Below are positions 32,218 to 47,200 of a DNA stretch of 64,000 bases, piece by piece. The notes under the pieces are model-generated. The model had not been told where the DNA came from and made no database searches. It saw only the letters and a list, made by a program, of their open reading frames with translations. Numbering within the stretch: the first letter of the stretch is position 1; each line of letters starts with the position of its first letter. The translations under genes were made by a program, and so were the position numbers. Source of the stretch: Uloborus plumipes (Eukaryota; Arthropoda; Arachnida; Araneae; Uloboridae); the NCBI GenBank assembly GCA_038373865.1, contig JAXGGA010002239.1, forward strand, positions 62,001-126,000. Direction: 5' to 3'.

Positions 32218-35200
32218 ATGTCTGAGCCACCTATTTGTGTAAATGTGTATTCCACGAGTGCGACTTCTGATAATCTTAGCCGACATGAAATGCTCAATTG
32301 GGTAAATGAATGTCTTCAAAGCCAATATTCAAAGATTGAAGAATTGTGCACTGGTAAGTGGTTTGTACATTGTCAAAGTTTTTAATTCGTTTGTCATTTG
32401 TCTCAATTTTGTATACGATGCAATGATTTTAAATGTAAACAGAGAGCATATTTAATGTGTTTCAGTCATCAGTTGTAAGCACAGAGAATCTTTGACCGGC
32501 CGGCATCAAACCCGAGACATATAATATGCTTTGTTGAATACCATTTATAGTAGGCTCGGATGTTTAAAAAAATAAAAATTGCGTGAGTGTGGATTTGTTA
32601 CTGAACATTCTTCTTTTTGTCATTGTATGAAAGTAAAAGATTAATTTCAATTATGTGAAAGAAGTTCTGTCTTGTCGAAAATATCTGCTGCTCATATTAC
32701 GTTTTATGCCTTTCACTTTCAACCTTTTTTAAAGATACAAGTTTATTAAATGTAGTTATTTTAAATAAATTCAAAATGCAATAAAAGTTTCATGGTTTTT
32801 ATGCATGAAGCTAGCTAGTGTTTCATCAAAACGTTACTAGGAGCGCTTTGTTGCACCCTGTCTGATTTATAGTGTCCCTTGAATAAACTCTACTCCTTTT
32901 TCTCCTTTTTTTTTTACATTTTCCCCTCATGTCTTCCTGGCCTGTTTGGAATTTACTAACATTTGAAGTAAAAGTTCTTGTTTTTTTTTTGGAAAAGTAA
33001 AAAATCATGAAAGCCTGGTGATAATAGTGATAGAACGTAAGAGTGCAAAAAAATTCCCAAGCTTTTTTTGTCCCCAAAACATAAAATTTCCCCAGATTGC
33101 ATTTATACTATACAATTAGAAGAAAAGTTATTGTGTGGGGCTCAGCACAATGTGTTTGATATGCCTAGTTAAGAGCAGTTGTCAAATTTCTTGCATTGAA
33201 ATCCAATCTACAAAGATAAAAAGGTTTACTGTAAAATCCTGAAAATATTTTAATTATAATTTTCAAAACTAAACTAATAAATTTCAGGTGGGGGGTTATA
33301 ATCAAGATTTTTTATACAGTATATTCAGGATAAGAGAAATTTCACTTTTTTCCAAAAAAAGGGAGGGGGGTATAATCGTTGGGGGGGGGGGGGTTACTTT
33401 CAAGATTTTACGGTAACTAGTTATAATAGTTATAAAATAATTTTTTAAAATCAATTTTATAAGGTCTTAACTCCATTATTTTTTAAAACTTAATTCTTAT
33501 TTGTGTGACTATGAAATCATTAAATTTGGGAGAAGTGAAAAATTTATGGTTTTTTATTATTTCTTGAGGTGGGGAAAATGATATTTCGTGCAGTTTAAAT
33601 TTTCTCGATAATGACGTGCTTGCAAAAATAAATGCCTTGACAATATAGATTTCACCTTGTGTTTATTTGATTCTTGTTTATTTCTTTTTAAATTCTCTCT
33701 TTTAGGGGCTGCCTATTGTCAATTCATGGATATGTTGTTTCCTGGTAAGAAATATCAAAATTTGACAACTCTTTTTAATAATAAATTTTGCTTATTGGTT
33801 ATTGATTCATTGTTTCTTCTTTATTTATTTTAAAGGGAGCATATCATTAAAGAAGGTGAAATTCAAAACTGTATTGGAGCATGAATATATCCAGAATTTC
33901 AAGTTATTACAAGCAGCTTTTAAAAGAGTGGGTGCTGATAAGGTACAGAGCAGATTTATTTTCTAATGCTATTTCATGTATATACAGTAGAGAACCAATT
34001 ATCCGGGATGTTTGGGACCACAGCTATCCCGGATAACTGAATTTCCCGGTTTTCTGGATTGCTACGAAGCGATATTTGCCCATTGTTTATAAAACTCAAG
34101 ATACTATATAACAAATAGTAATGCATCTTAAAACCTGAAGAGAAAACAATCCAGAAGTGCTAATAGATATCACAATATTAAAAATTTCTGAGCTATATGC
34201 AACTTATATGGTATTTATGAAGAAATCGTTCATATTCATTTAGGTATTTTAAAAGAAAAAAAAAAAGCTCTTCATTTTTTAGAAATTTCTGAAAATGCAT
34301 ATTTTAAAAAGTGGCGGAAAAATCGACAAAATGTTGCCGGTTTTCTGTTTTCCCGGTATTTTGGTTCCCGGATAAAAGGTTCTGTACTGTATATGTTATG
34401 ACTTAGAAATTGTAGTACTGTAACATTGCTTTGGGGGTGGAAATTGTTTGACCACAGGCCCGTCATTTCAAGTTTTTCCGAGGGGAGAGTGCAAAAACAA
34501 TACAATTTCATCGAAAAACAACAAAAGCCATGGCGACTTCTATGTAAATACGTTGATTTCTCCGTGTGTGTGTGTGGGGGGGGGGTGTCAATTGCCCCCC
34601 CCCCCAAACTGAGGGGCTTGTATGTACAAAAAATTTAAATGTACAGCATGTTGCAGAGTTTTTTTAAAAAAAAGTTATTATGCAGTGTCAAGCTTTTCTT
34701 TCTAATATTCAGCTATTGTTTGTCAGTGTCAGACAACACAAGTGCCAGACTAGGGTTTCTTTAATGTTGAGCTTGGCGTAATAAATAAGTAACAGCTTTA
34801 GGGTGGTAAAAATTTTCATGCGACTTCTTTAAAAAATGAATATTATAATTTTATTTTCTTTCAAACGATTCATAACACATCTGCTTGGCTGAGTAAATTA
34901 TTGTGTTACTGTGATTTAAATACAAAAGAAGAAAAACCAATGAAAATTTTGATTGTCTGAAATTTAAATCGATGAAAGCATATTTTTTGAAAAACATATT
35001 TTTATGCGGTCAACTTTAAATTCATTTTAATGTAATAACCAACACAATTTTAATCCAATGTAACATTTTTTTTATTAATGCCAGTTTTTTATTTCATTAT
35101 TTGATATTTCAATTGTAACACATTTTATAAGTTTTTATATTAAAATTTTACTTTTTAGGATTGCTACTGAATTCATTTGAACTTAATGCTTATATTCCTT

Positions 35201-38200
35201 TTATAAAAGAAGTACCCTTGAAAACAAGAGAAAAAAAATGTCTTTCAAATAAACTAATTGATATTTCTCATAATATTGTACCTATACAACTGAATATGGT
35301 AATTTAGTGTAAAAATATTTACTTTAGAAAAATTAATATATTTATTTGTTATTGCATAGTTATTCATTTTTAGTTTAGAATCTTTTAGTTACCAAAAAAG
35401 TGGACAGAATGATATTTTGTTGGGAGCATTTTTTTTTCTTCTGCTTTTTTATGGGGTGGAAGAAACCCGACAACCCTGGTTGAGACCTACTAGTATTTAG
35501 TGCAGTATTTATTTACTAAATATTAAAATTATTTTTATTTTAAATGTTTTGTTCAATTAGTCAAGTACATGATTGGACGACGTGAAGTAGTTCATTTTGT
35601 TTACATATTCATTAATTTATTAAATCACTTGCATATTCTTATATTAATTCATTTACATTTCTCTATTCAGTAAGTCTCTTATTTATTAATTTATTCACAT
35701 CAGGGTTTAAGCTGAGCTTAATAGATCTTTAGTAAAAAAGCTTAAATTGGCTTTAGCAAAATGCTGAAATGTGAAAGGTTAATAAGTAAGCGAATATGTT
35801 TCCATGTTTTTCTAACATACTCTGTGTTTCATCCATGGGTGCAAGACCTTCCGTCCCAGGACGGATTTCTGTCTTGACAAAATCGCCAAGACGGACCACG
35901 GGACGGGAAAAAAAATCGATCTCATTCCTTCAATATTTACTTCCAAAGAAAACAAAACTGAAGGGAATATAAAATCAGATTTCTTAAAAGTACATTTTAA
36001 TCATTATTGCAATCCAAAACTCTTTGTATCGCAGCTAGCTCTTTCTTTCTCTCTCTTTCTGAATAAACAAACTGCAGGGGCATAATTCCTTTGTCAGTGT
36101 TGATTCTTTTCGACCCCATCCATTCCCTTCTCTTAACTTCATCAATTATGACCTACAATTTCGTTTTTAGGATTTCATTTGAAAGATTCTAAGGAACCTC
36201 CCTACCCCCAAAAAAGGGGGGGGATGCCAAGGAGTTCCTGAGCTTCATCTTTTTCTCTAGCATTACCAGACATCACCTTCAATCACTTTTTTAAATATTC
36301 TCTTTCGAAAACATTCTGGATTAGCTGACTGAACTTCCTCTCCCATAACATTACCAAAGGGAGTTGAAAATTGTTTTTGGAACTTTTAAAAGAGTCCCTG
36401 AATGTTGTCCATTTCCCTGACATTATCAAACATAGCCTGCAATTTCATTTATAATAAATTCAATTTTGAGAAACTTTCGGGGAGACTACTCTTTAACCCC
36501 CATTTCCTAACATTATCAAAGATCGTCTGGAATACCGTTTTCGGAACTTCAATTTGTAAAAATTGCCCCACATTATCTTAATATCACTAATCACTGTCTC
36601 AAAATAGTTTTTTTTTGAATTAAAAGTTTCGATAAATCCCCCCCCCCCCAGAGACTATTTAATGAACAGTATAAAAAAAATTTTTGGTCATTTTTCTTGG
36701 GTATGCATGTGGGGGGGGGGGGAATCTCAAATATTTTCCGTCTTGGAAGCATGGCCAGTACCCATGGTTTCATCTTTGGATGAAAGATAAATACACAATT
36801 TAGCCATGACATTTTTATCTTTAAAAAAATGAATTCATAGTTGGGGTAATATATCTTTTTTAAAATTTGTAATTTTTTTTTTGTAATTCATGTTGAAAAA
36901 ACATAAGTTTTTAAAAATACCAATGATGCATTTATTAGGGGACATTATGCCCATCAAGGCACTATATAGTTGACTTTAATAGCATTTTACACATCTTGTC
37001 TACAATTTATAATGAGATTTAGGTATCACCCTGTGCAGGGTCGGACTGGGAAGAAAATTCGGCGCGGGCATCCTGAGATAACCGGCGCCTCACCAGTTTA
37101 TTCAATATTTAATTCGTGTAATTAATTAATTATTAGAAAATTAATTATTACATAATTGATTAATTAGTACTATTATTAATTAATTATTAATATATTTATT
37201 AATTATGAATATAATTAATTCCTTATTAATGTAATTATTAATTATGAATATAATTTTTAAAAAGAAAATATAAATTAATGTAATTATTAAAAACCATAAT
37301 TTATACTAAACTGAGCGGCTAATATGCGTGTCTGATCAATTAAGTACTAAAAATAAATACTCAGATACTTATTTAAATTTTTTGCTAATATTTATTAAAA
37401 TCAAAATAACATTTTGTTAAATGAAACAAATATTTATATTTATTTATTTTAATAATTCATAAATATTAATTCATTTTCGCTTTCCTTGAATAATCAAATT
37501 GAACAAGGACTTCGAAGGTATTTCTTCTAAATTTTATTAAATTAAACAGTGTTTTATTTACTAATACAATTCGCGTTAAATTTTTAGTACTCTACTAAGT
37601 GTCAAATTCGGACATTTTGCTAATAAGCGTTTGAAATTTCTGTGTATGAATGCGTGTATGTGTTAGAGTGTATCGAGAAAAAAAATGTTTCTGATAGATA
37701 AACAGTTGCCTCTACAGACACACGTATACCAGAAAATACTTCATTCAAATCCAAAAATATTTTGGCCTCCTTCAAGCGTAAGGTCTTAAATTAAAAATTT
37801 TCTGTGAAATGATTATTTTTCAATCTCCTCTCCCTTTAATTCTTTACAATGATTTTTTTTTTTCATGTTTGCCGATCTCGACAATGAAGTTGAATATCAA
37901 TGTTCAAAAACAATTTTTGCTATTATGCCCCCCTCCCCTCCGAAACCTCTATTTGAACGCATATTTCCAATCCTAAAATAATATTTCATGCGCAGCTCAT
38001 GAAAAAAAAAATCCACTTTAACTAAGCTAACATTGTATTGTTCACGAAACTTCAAAAGTTCGTTGTTGATAGTAAACATATTGTAGAAATTAGGGGTAAT
38101 AACAGTTTAAATTCCTAATAGACTTTTACTTTCATAGCGCAAAATAATAATGTTAAATAATTGAAACTGGATAAGAGCTCAAAATAATACAAAGAACAAT

Positions 38201-41200
38201 AAATGTAAAGGAAAAACGGTAAAAACATATTAGAAAAAAATGTATCATATCAAGTTAGGAATTTTCAGAAGGGGGTCCGAGGAGGTCTTGACTTAGGCAG
38301 GGATTCAAGTGAAACAGCACTGCGATCGCTTCGAATTGCAATCGCTACTGGAAGTGAATTACATTATCATCAACTTAAATTGGCATGACGTCACTACTGG
38401 TGGAGTCAATAAGAGCTCACAAGCACTCAGCGATCTCCTCTTATTCGCCAAGTAGGCTGTGACGTTTTATCTAGCTCGTTTTTCATAGGCAAACGTCACG
38501 CTGACGTCACGATGTTTTTATCAAGAAACGTTCTAATGTAATTCATTTCCAGTCGCGATTGTAATTTGCGATTGCCTGTTTCACTTGAATCCCTGCCTTA
38601 GGGAACCTTTGCATAATCCTTATGTTTTAATATTCCTAGTGTTACACAAAATCTTTGGCTTACCGTTTCATTTTTTTATTAATTTCACTATTTTTTGTTT
38701 TTTACTGGTAGTACCAGAAAAGAAAACATTTCTAACTTCTTTATGGCAAGTAATATGAAGCATTATTTGGAATATGAAAAAGCATATTCAATAATTAAGT
38801 TGATGTTTGTAATAAAACCAACTGCTATCAAATATTAAATCACAGAATAATTTAACAGCAATTAGGTGCTATTTACACTATATCTTAGTATTGTAATAGA
38901 TTTCTAAATGTTCCTCATATAAAAATTTTGACCTTATGTTGAATTTGTTAGAGTCATGCACATGCATTTTTCGTTACTTATAATTCAGTGTTTATATTTT
39001 ATATAAAATATGTACCACAATTAATTTTAGAACTGTAAATGAAAAATAAGCTTTTTCTTTTAATAACAAATGAAATCGAAGCTAATTATATCTTTCATCA
39101 AAAGTGAATGTGTGCGGATGGGCCCTTTCCTCGTATTTTGCTTGATAAAAAATAAATAAAAATTCAGTTTCAATTTACTTTTTGTTGACTCTCAGAATGT
39201 TTCATATTAATAATCTTGATCATTGAACAGTTTCTGATTCCATGGGTTCAATACACAATCATATTAATTAAACATAATTTTCTTATGTGTTTTACTATCT
39301 TTGATAATTCTGTATAGCTTAAATAACAATATTTTATGTAATTATAACTTTAAAATGCAAATTTGCAACATAAATTATCAAAAATACATAAATTAGGCCG
39401 AAGTTCGCTCCATCTCTGCGGTTGATATAATGCTCTCTTACCCTCTAAAAATATCTCCCTTATTACATGGATTCAGAGGTCATTTTACAAAAGAATTAGC
39501 AGTAATAGTGTTGGAAGCATTTTTCATGCTACGCAGAGTAGGTAATTAATTTTTTCGCAAGGAAAAATTTTAGAAAGAATGAATTTTTTGTAGAAAACTT
39601 TTAATTTCAGACCTCATTTGGAAAACAAAAATTTTTTTTAAATTAAATAACGCAAACACACAAAGGTACTTTCGATACACCCTGAGTTGAAAACATAACT
39701 AGAAACAAATATATTTTTTTGCGAAGCGTTAGTGACCGAAACATTTTTACAACACTAACAAGAAAATTCGATCATTAACAAATCTTAACATAGCATTCTG
39801 TCAACAAAATAAAGAATTACAACAAATAATTTCAGTAAATTAATAAAGATATATATATCATTCATCAGGGCCTGATTACTGAATAGGCCAACTAGGCTGC
39901 GGCCTAGGGCCCCCACAATTTAGGGGCCCCCAAATGGTTAAAATTGCTGTAATCAATGCCTAAATTTGTTTTATTCTATGCCTAAAATTGTAAAGCCTCA
40001 GTACAGGGGGCCCCAAAAAAGTATTTGGCCTAGGGCCCCATGATATCTTAATTGGGCCCTGTCATTCATTCTACTTACATTTCGGAATATTCTCAAAAAA
40101 TTAATCGATTACTCTATTTATGCAATGAAAATAATTTTAAATACACTTTTAAGATATAAGCTAATAAACTTGGGACATAGTCCTCGTCACGAAAGAGCTA
40201 AAATGAAACAATATTTTGCATGGACACTTGGAATAAACACGCGCCGGCGTGCGGCGTCCGGTTGTCCCAGGGTTGTGCGGCGTCCAATTATATTTTTATC
40301 CAGTAACCCCCAAGCGCTCTCATCCTTTCCTTAGTTTTCTTTGTCCTCCTAAAATGGTCGGAAGAAAGAATTGGTGTCCGAGATGTCAGATGAGCAATAA
40401 AAATGTCTTGGCAATGACAGTAGCGACATAGAAAGCGGTGGAAAGCGGTCAAGGAAAAATGGTGCATTCTGAGAAAAAGCCCTTTTGGAAACTGGGCAAA
40501 GATGTTCCCACTTGAGTCGAGTACTGTACATTGTAGAACATCGTTATCAGTCGTTAAGCGGGACAAATTGCTGTCCTGTTGATGAACAAAAACAGATGTG
40601 ACACAATTGCTTATAGCGATCTACGTTGTAATGTGAGTGGTGTGAAAGGACTCCATCCCTTTTTCCTATGATGATGGTCATCAAGATAAGTGGCTAAGAC
40701 CTCCTATAGTGTGTGATTAGGAAATGAGATTTCTGGGTGGTCTAACTTTTTCAAATTACCGATATTTTTTATCCCAAGCCGAAAGATCCTTCATTTTTCA
40801 ACCCACAAAAACTAATGTAGTTTTTTTTTAAAAAAAAAAGGGAAAAAAAGAAAAAGAAAAAATTGCAGTAATAAAATAAAACAAAATTGAACATACCATC
40901 TCAAAAGATGCGTCAGCGACGAAATTAAAGTCATAGAATGTAAGTTACTTGAACCGAAATTAATAAAATCGAACAGGCTACTACGGATATATAAAGTGAT
41001 GATCGAGGGAAAAATGATTTTTTACTCAGTGGATTGATTGATTTTATCAAGATAACAGCAAAAAACTCTATAATTTTGGACTTTTTCCATATTATTTCAT
41101 AAAAATGAATGAAGAACAACCGTGGACGTTTTAGTTTTGGACCTTCCATCCGACATTCCTTGGTAGAATTCCACAGAAAATCAACACAGTTTTGTGTCAC

Positions 41201-44200
41201 GCTTATGCTATTCTACTGTAAAATATAAATTATTCACTAATGTATATGCTAGAAATGTATAGCGTACTTAGGTGCGCCCACTCCCCCCCGACAAGATTTG
41301 TAAGTTCGCCCCTCACGCCGTATTAAACTATAAAAAATATTTCCCCATGTATTTTATCGTGCTGTTTTTCTGGATCGTGAGCTCTCAAACGTCGTGCACT
41401 CCACGGGGGTGCTATGTACGCCACTGCTTGAAATGTAATGGAAAACAATATATAAATCGCATTTTGCAAACAAAAACAATTTAAAAATAATAGTACCATG
41501 TACCACTTGCGTAAAATACAGGGCTGCGGATTCGGAGGAAAAATGGTGGACTCCGACTCCGGGATTTTAAAATTTCTGACTCCGACTCCCGACTCCTGCT
41601 TTTATTTATTTTTTTTACCCAAAATGTTAAAGGGAAAAACCCTAAATAAAGGTTGAAATATTAAGTCCATTTTTAAAAGTTTCATTTCGTTCATGGTCGT
41701 AGCCAAGACTTACTTTGTTGGGGGGGGGGGGGGGGTAGCAAGCTGGGGTATTCCAGTTTGAGGTCATGGGAGGTCATTGTGACCTCTCAAAAATCAATTT
41801 TCTCAAGAATTCTCGAAGGTATTTTCACCACATTTACCTCAGTTCTCGGATCTCACTGTGACCTCCCAACAAATCCATTTTCTCCAGAGCAAACGACAAG
41901 TGCCGCTCTTGTCATTTGACTCCGTACAAAACTAATCCTTTTCTTGTTAAATGGCCAGACTTTATTTTGACACATTGCATTTTTGCTGCAAATATTTTTT
42001 ATTCACTTGCATAAGCCCAAACATAGCAATTCGTTTCACAAAGCAGACCCGACATTTTGAAGCCCTTTTTAATGATCCTAGATGCTTAGGATTTGGACAT
42101 TGGAAGCTGAAAATTTGTATCTGTTAGTTTTCAAAGATATGTTTTCACCTCCATAAAATTTCACCCAAATCGGAGGTGGTCGGAGTCGGAGTCGACATGT
42201 TTTTCAGCGACTCCGACTCCTTTGGTCCAAAATCAGTCCGACTCCGACTCCACAGCCCTGGTAAAATATAGGAACGAAGTCAAATTAAGCGAAAGCCTGC
42301 CGTTAACAAAAATTGATGTGATTGAGGAAGCGAAAAATATGTTTTGCTTACTGAAAGCCCCGGGGCGGGGCAGGGGGGGAGATTGAAAAACGTATCATAT
42401 TTGAAGGAAAAAAATTTTTTAGCAGTGCTTGCAAATGTTCTTTCACCAACTTACTTTTTTGGTAAAATTATTTCTGAGTGTTTGAGTGTTAAGGGTCTAT
42501 GTAGTTTGAAGAAGCATTGGCATTTTAAGTACGGAGAGCACAGGCGCCTTCGGTGAGAAGGGAGCAACTTCGGCGCCCCCTTGAAGTTTTGGAAGCGCTC
42601 CCTCAAGGGCGCCGAAGCTTGAAGCATTATTGTTGGCGTTTTAAGCGCAGAGATGGTATAGGTGACTTTGGTCAAAGAGAAGGAGGCGCCGAAGCTTATA
42701 GCAATATTGGCATTTTAAGTACGTAGAGCGCATAGGAGTCTTCGGTCGGTGAGAAGGGGGCGCCTTCGGTGCTTGCAGCTTTGGAAGCGCTCCCTCTGGG
42801 GCGCCGAAGCTTGAAGCATTGTTAGCGTTTTTAGTACGGAGAGCGCCTAGGAGTCTTCGGTCGGTGAGAAGGGGATGCCTTCGGTGCACGCCCCTTGTAG
42901 ATTTGAAAGCGCCTCTCAGGGGCGCCGAAGCTTGAAGCTGTATTGGCGGTTAAAGTACGGAGAGCGCATAGGTGCCTTAGGTCAGTGAAAAGGGGGTGCC
43001 GAAGCTTAAACGGTTTGAAGCTGTATTGGGGTTTTAAGTACGGAGAGCACCTAGGCGCCTTCGGCGCCCCCTTGAAGCTTTGGAAGCGCCCCCTCATTTG
43101 TTTAGGGAGGGGCAATTGCCCCCACTGCCCCACTACCCCACTTGGATCCGTGCCTGGTGTGAATAATATTCGATGTAATTCAAGGCGACAAAAAACTAGA
43201 TTTTTCAGCGAACAAAAATTAATGCAGAAAATGTTTACCGTAAAAAAAAAAAAAAAAAAAAAAAGTCTGTCTACCGGCGCTTTTTAGAGCGGCGCACCGG
43301 GCATTTGCCCAAATGCCCACATGGCCAGTCCGACCTTGACCCTGTGTGCTTCTCTGGGATAGTGCATTGATTTTTTTCTTAGTATATTGGAGCAAAAAAG
43401 TGAAAATGCCTTGCTTTATTTTCATAATTTAGATATTTTCGCATTTGGAAAAAAAAATGCGACTAGTGGAAACCCTGATTCACTGATTTACTCATTCAAT
43501 TAATGCAAAATATTTTTAATAATCAAATACAAAATATTTCATTAACAGCAAATTATTTATCACTTTGCCCTTCGAAAAGAGAAAGTGAAAATGACTTTTT
43601 TTGAAGGTAAATTTATTGCCAAGAATAAGAAATAATATTTTAGTGCAAGTTTTATTGTAAAATACATTGTTCTTTCTTTATGTGCTGTAGTTTTAAAAAT
43701 AAATTTCAATTTTTTTTTTTTTTTCATTTTGAATAAGGTGAGCTATGTTAACTATTTCACTTTATCTCACATTCCTCTCTATTTTATCTTTGTTGTACAA
43801 GCTTGCTTATTTATTTTCTGCTGTAAATTAAGCAAAAAAAAAACTTTACTTTTTAACATTTCCCATTGTTGGTATGGAGTCTAAAAGACATTTTGTCAAA
43901 TATCTCACTAATTTCTGCAGATGCTGCCCTTTACCTTCCTCTGGCGGAATAGTACACTACATATTCTTGTGTTTTTATGCTATTATAAATGAGAAATGTG
44001 AAATATCTTTCATTGCACTTTTTTATTTATTTATTTTGATTCAATATTTTAAATGTTTTATTCTTATTTATATTTGTAATACATATATATATATATTTTT
44101 TATGTTATTCTGTAGCACATACCTGTCGACAAGTTGATTAAAGGCAGATTTCAAGATAATTTTGAGTTCCTTCAGTGGTTTAAGAAATTTTTCGATGCCA

Positions 44201-47200
44201 ATTATGGTGGTCAAGAATATAATGCTTTTGATGCCCGAAATGGTGTTTCAATTGGTAATTCTGATGGACGAAGTATGAATGTTACAAACAAGTCAGGATC
44301 GACAAATCGTCTTACTTCCAACATAACGCAAAAAACAATTGCTCGTGCTGGTGAGTTTTTGAATTTTTTTTAAACTGCAAAAGCAATTGATTTTTCATTT
44401 ACAATCACATTAAATCAATTAAAATACTGTGATTTAAAGGAAAAAGAAATATGTATAAACAGGTTGAATTTTGTGTTCCTAACATATCTTTTCAACTTAC
44501 ATTTTCGCTATCACCTAATCCCTCCCCCCCCCCTTTTAAACTCACCCTAGAGGGCTGTGTTGAAAAAGGATTTTCAATGATTAAATTAAGACAGAAATCA
44601 AGAAAATCAGAAACAGATTTGTCAAGAAAAGGGAAAGGGGATCTGGCGATTATCATAACACAGTGTTTGGATTTGGGTGCAGGGCTGCATAATTCCCACA
44701 AAATGTTCAAAAATCCCACTTTAATAAAAAGGCCTTTTCACCTTGTTCCAGCTGTTAATGAATCCCTACTACTTTTCTCAGTACTTTGCGATATATTCTC
44801 TTAAATGTTTCAGACACATATTTGATTTTGGAATGTCAGGAGAGAATAAATTACCGTTGAAATAAATAATTAATTAAAAAGCAAGGTATGGAATTTTATT
44901 CTTGTATTGTTTTTAAAAACATTTCAGGGTGCACAGAAACTTGAAAAATCACATAAAATTGCAGCGCAACAAATTTGCAACTTTAATCACATGCATGTAA
45001 TAAATTGAAGGAAATAGTATAATAATTAGAAGTAATTTAAAAACATATTCTTTGTAGAAGCTGGGTAGTCTTTTCATGTGAAATTAGTATACTTACATCA
45101 ACTATGTCAAATAATTTTCTAAAAAAAAAAGTTTGATAATTTTAACAGTTTATAGCATAATCGAAGAATAATGCATAATTATGTTTTAAATGTAATAAAT
45201 TATGCACATTTAAGAGTCATCTTACATTTATGTCATATTTTGATTTAGCACCATCTCCAAGGACAAATACATCTAGAATTGCTACTCAAAGGGTTACAAA
45301 TAGGCTAAGTGGTGGTGATTCTCATAGAATAGATGAGCTTACAAATCAGGTAATATTCCCCTTCTTTTTTTTTTTAAATTGATTTGTCTCACGCTCGTAA
45401 TTTTTTTTTAACCTCTTGTGCTGTAAATTAATTGGCCGAAGACCCTGGCTACTTGTCCAGGGCAAGCTTATCATTGTAATAATTAGCTAAAAGTTTAGAT
45501 ACATTGCTTGTAAAAAGTAGTTATAGTTACACTATTTTATTGAATGTATTCACTAGTGATGCTTAGTTTAAAATATGAAATAGAAAACATGGCTTAACAA
45601 AAACATTAATATACTATTACCGACTTGGTTGTTATTTATTCTACCCAGTGGTCGGAAGTAGCGCGCTACAAGTAGCGAAACTACTGTAGTAGCTACATTT
45701 TTTAGTAGTTTGTAGTTTAGCGCACTACTTAAAAAAAAAAAGTAGTGTAGTGAGTAGCGCGATACAAAAAAATACAGGGGTGATTGTGTTCCGGTATTTT
45801 ACCGGATTTCCGGTATTTTCATGATTGATTCAGGTATTTTCATGTTTGGAAATACCGGAAATAAAATATTTTTAATTATACTTCTGTCTTCCCACCTTCG
45901 GTATTTTTTTATTTTTCGAATTTTTGGTGATTTTTCGATAATTTCTAATAATATTCATCAAACAAAAATGTTAAGATGTCATTCTTTTTTTTTGACAAAA
46001 AACTATTTGAAACTATTCGAATGTACGAAATGTGTCTTGTTTGTTTATGAAAGGCAATTTTTTTTTATAAAATTAGGTGTGCTTAAATAATAGGGGCCTT
46101 GGTGTTTTGAAAAAAGCACCATTCCCTCCCCCACACACATTTTCTCTTCAAAACTTTCAGGTATTTTTTCAAGAACTTACAATTACCCCTGAAAATAGTA
46201 GTTTGTAGCGATTTCTGGAAACTACTTTTAAATTTAAAAAAAATATATTAAAAAATTAAATTAAAAAAAAAGAAAGAGAACGAAGGTAAAAAACAAGGTT
46301 TAATCGATTTTGACATGCAAATGTTGGAAGAGTTCAGCAGCGGACCGCAATGAGAAATAAGAAACGTATAAGAAAATTGCTGATCTTTGATACATCATTT
46401 TGACGTAACACATTTTATCTGTTTGACGCCATTGGTTTATTTGGCATCATAATTTTTATATTCCTTCAAATAATTTTCATGTTCCTAAATATTCCCTGGC
46501 AAAAAATTAAAAAAAAAGAATTGAATGTTGTATTCTTTCAATATTTCAACTTATGAATCTTTTTTGTGGCGAATATTCGTAAAAATTGTAAAAAAAAATC
46601 GAAAAAAGAACAAATTTTAGCAAAAAAAAAAAAAAAAAAGTACAAAAAGGAAGTAACAAATGAATTCAAAGACTATTCCCAGTTCTGTTTCATATGCAGA
46701 TGAGCTAATTTATTAATGTAAACCACTTTTCGAATTTTTCACGTCAATTATCAAACGATGTATTCTTTTTATTTATTTTTTAAAAAGTAGCGAAGTAGCG
46801 ACTACAATTCAAAAGTAGTTTGTAGATGCTACATTTAAGAGAAAGTAGCAGGTGTGATTGTGTTCCGGTATTTTACCGGATTTCCGGTATTTTCATGATC
46901 GATTCTGGTATTTTCATGTTCGAAAATACCGGAAATAAAATATTTTTAATTGTGCCTTTATCTTCCCACCTCCGGATTTTTCGAGATGTGATGATTATAC
47001 CGATAATTATTAATAATATTCATCAAATAGAAATGTTAAGATGAAAATTCTAATTGTTTTTGTACCTTACTAAATTATTTTATTTGCATCCGATATGAGA
47101 ATCAAATTTTTCTCACTTTTGAACTTTTGATGCTTATTACCCTTAGTTAGGAGACAAATAAATAAAATGTAACAAATGCAAATTTCATTACTTTATAAAT

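Larger units (their letters stand above)
37036..43338. mobile_element. 6.3-kb hAT-like element containing further insertions
   Basis: Ends CAGGGTCGGACTGGGAAG and, reversed, CAAGGTCGGACTGGCCATG, with an exact 8-bp duplication ACCCTGTG at 37028-37035 and 43339-43346. Inside lie separate elements at 38297, 39866, 41257 and 41519, and a GC-rich tandem repeat at 42515. No open frame resembles a hAT transposase, so it is either a large non-autonomous element or one swollen by insertions. It makes up over 60 per cent of EB1 intron 3. Confidence 0.75.

Noticed and set aside
34455..34620. Possible hAT-like pair CAGGCCCGTCATTTCAAG and CAAGCCCCTCAG
   Set aside because: The ends agree only partly, G/C runs inflate the similarity, and no 8-bp duplication is present.
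42641..43287. Open frames of 82-114 codons in the GC-rich repeat
   Set aside because: Different frames and strands of the same tandem repeat are open because of its composition; no protein family fits.
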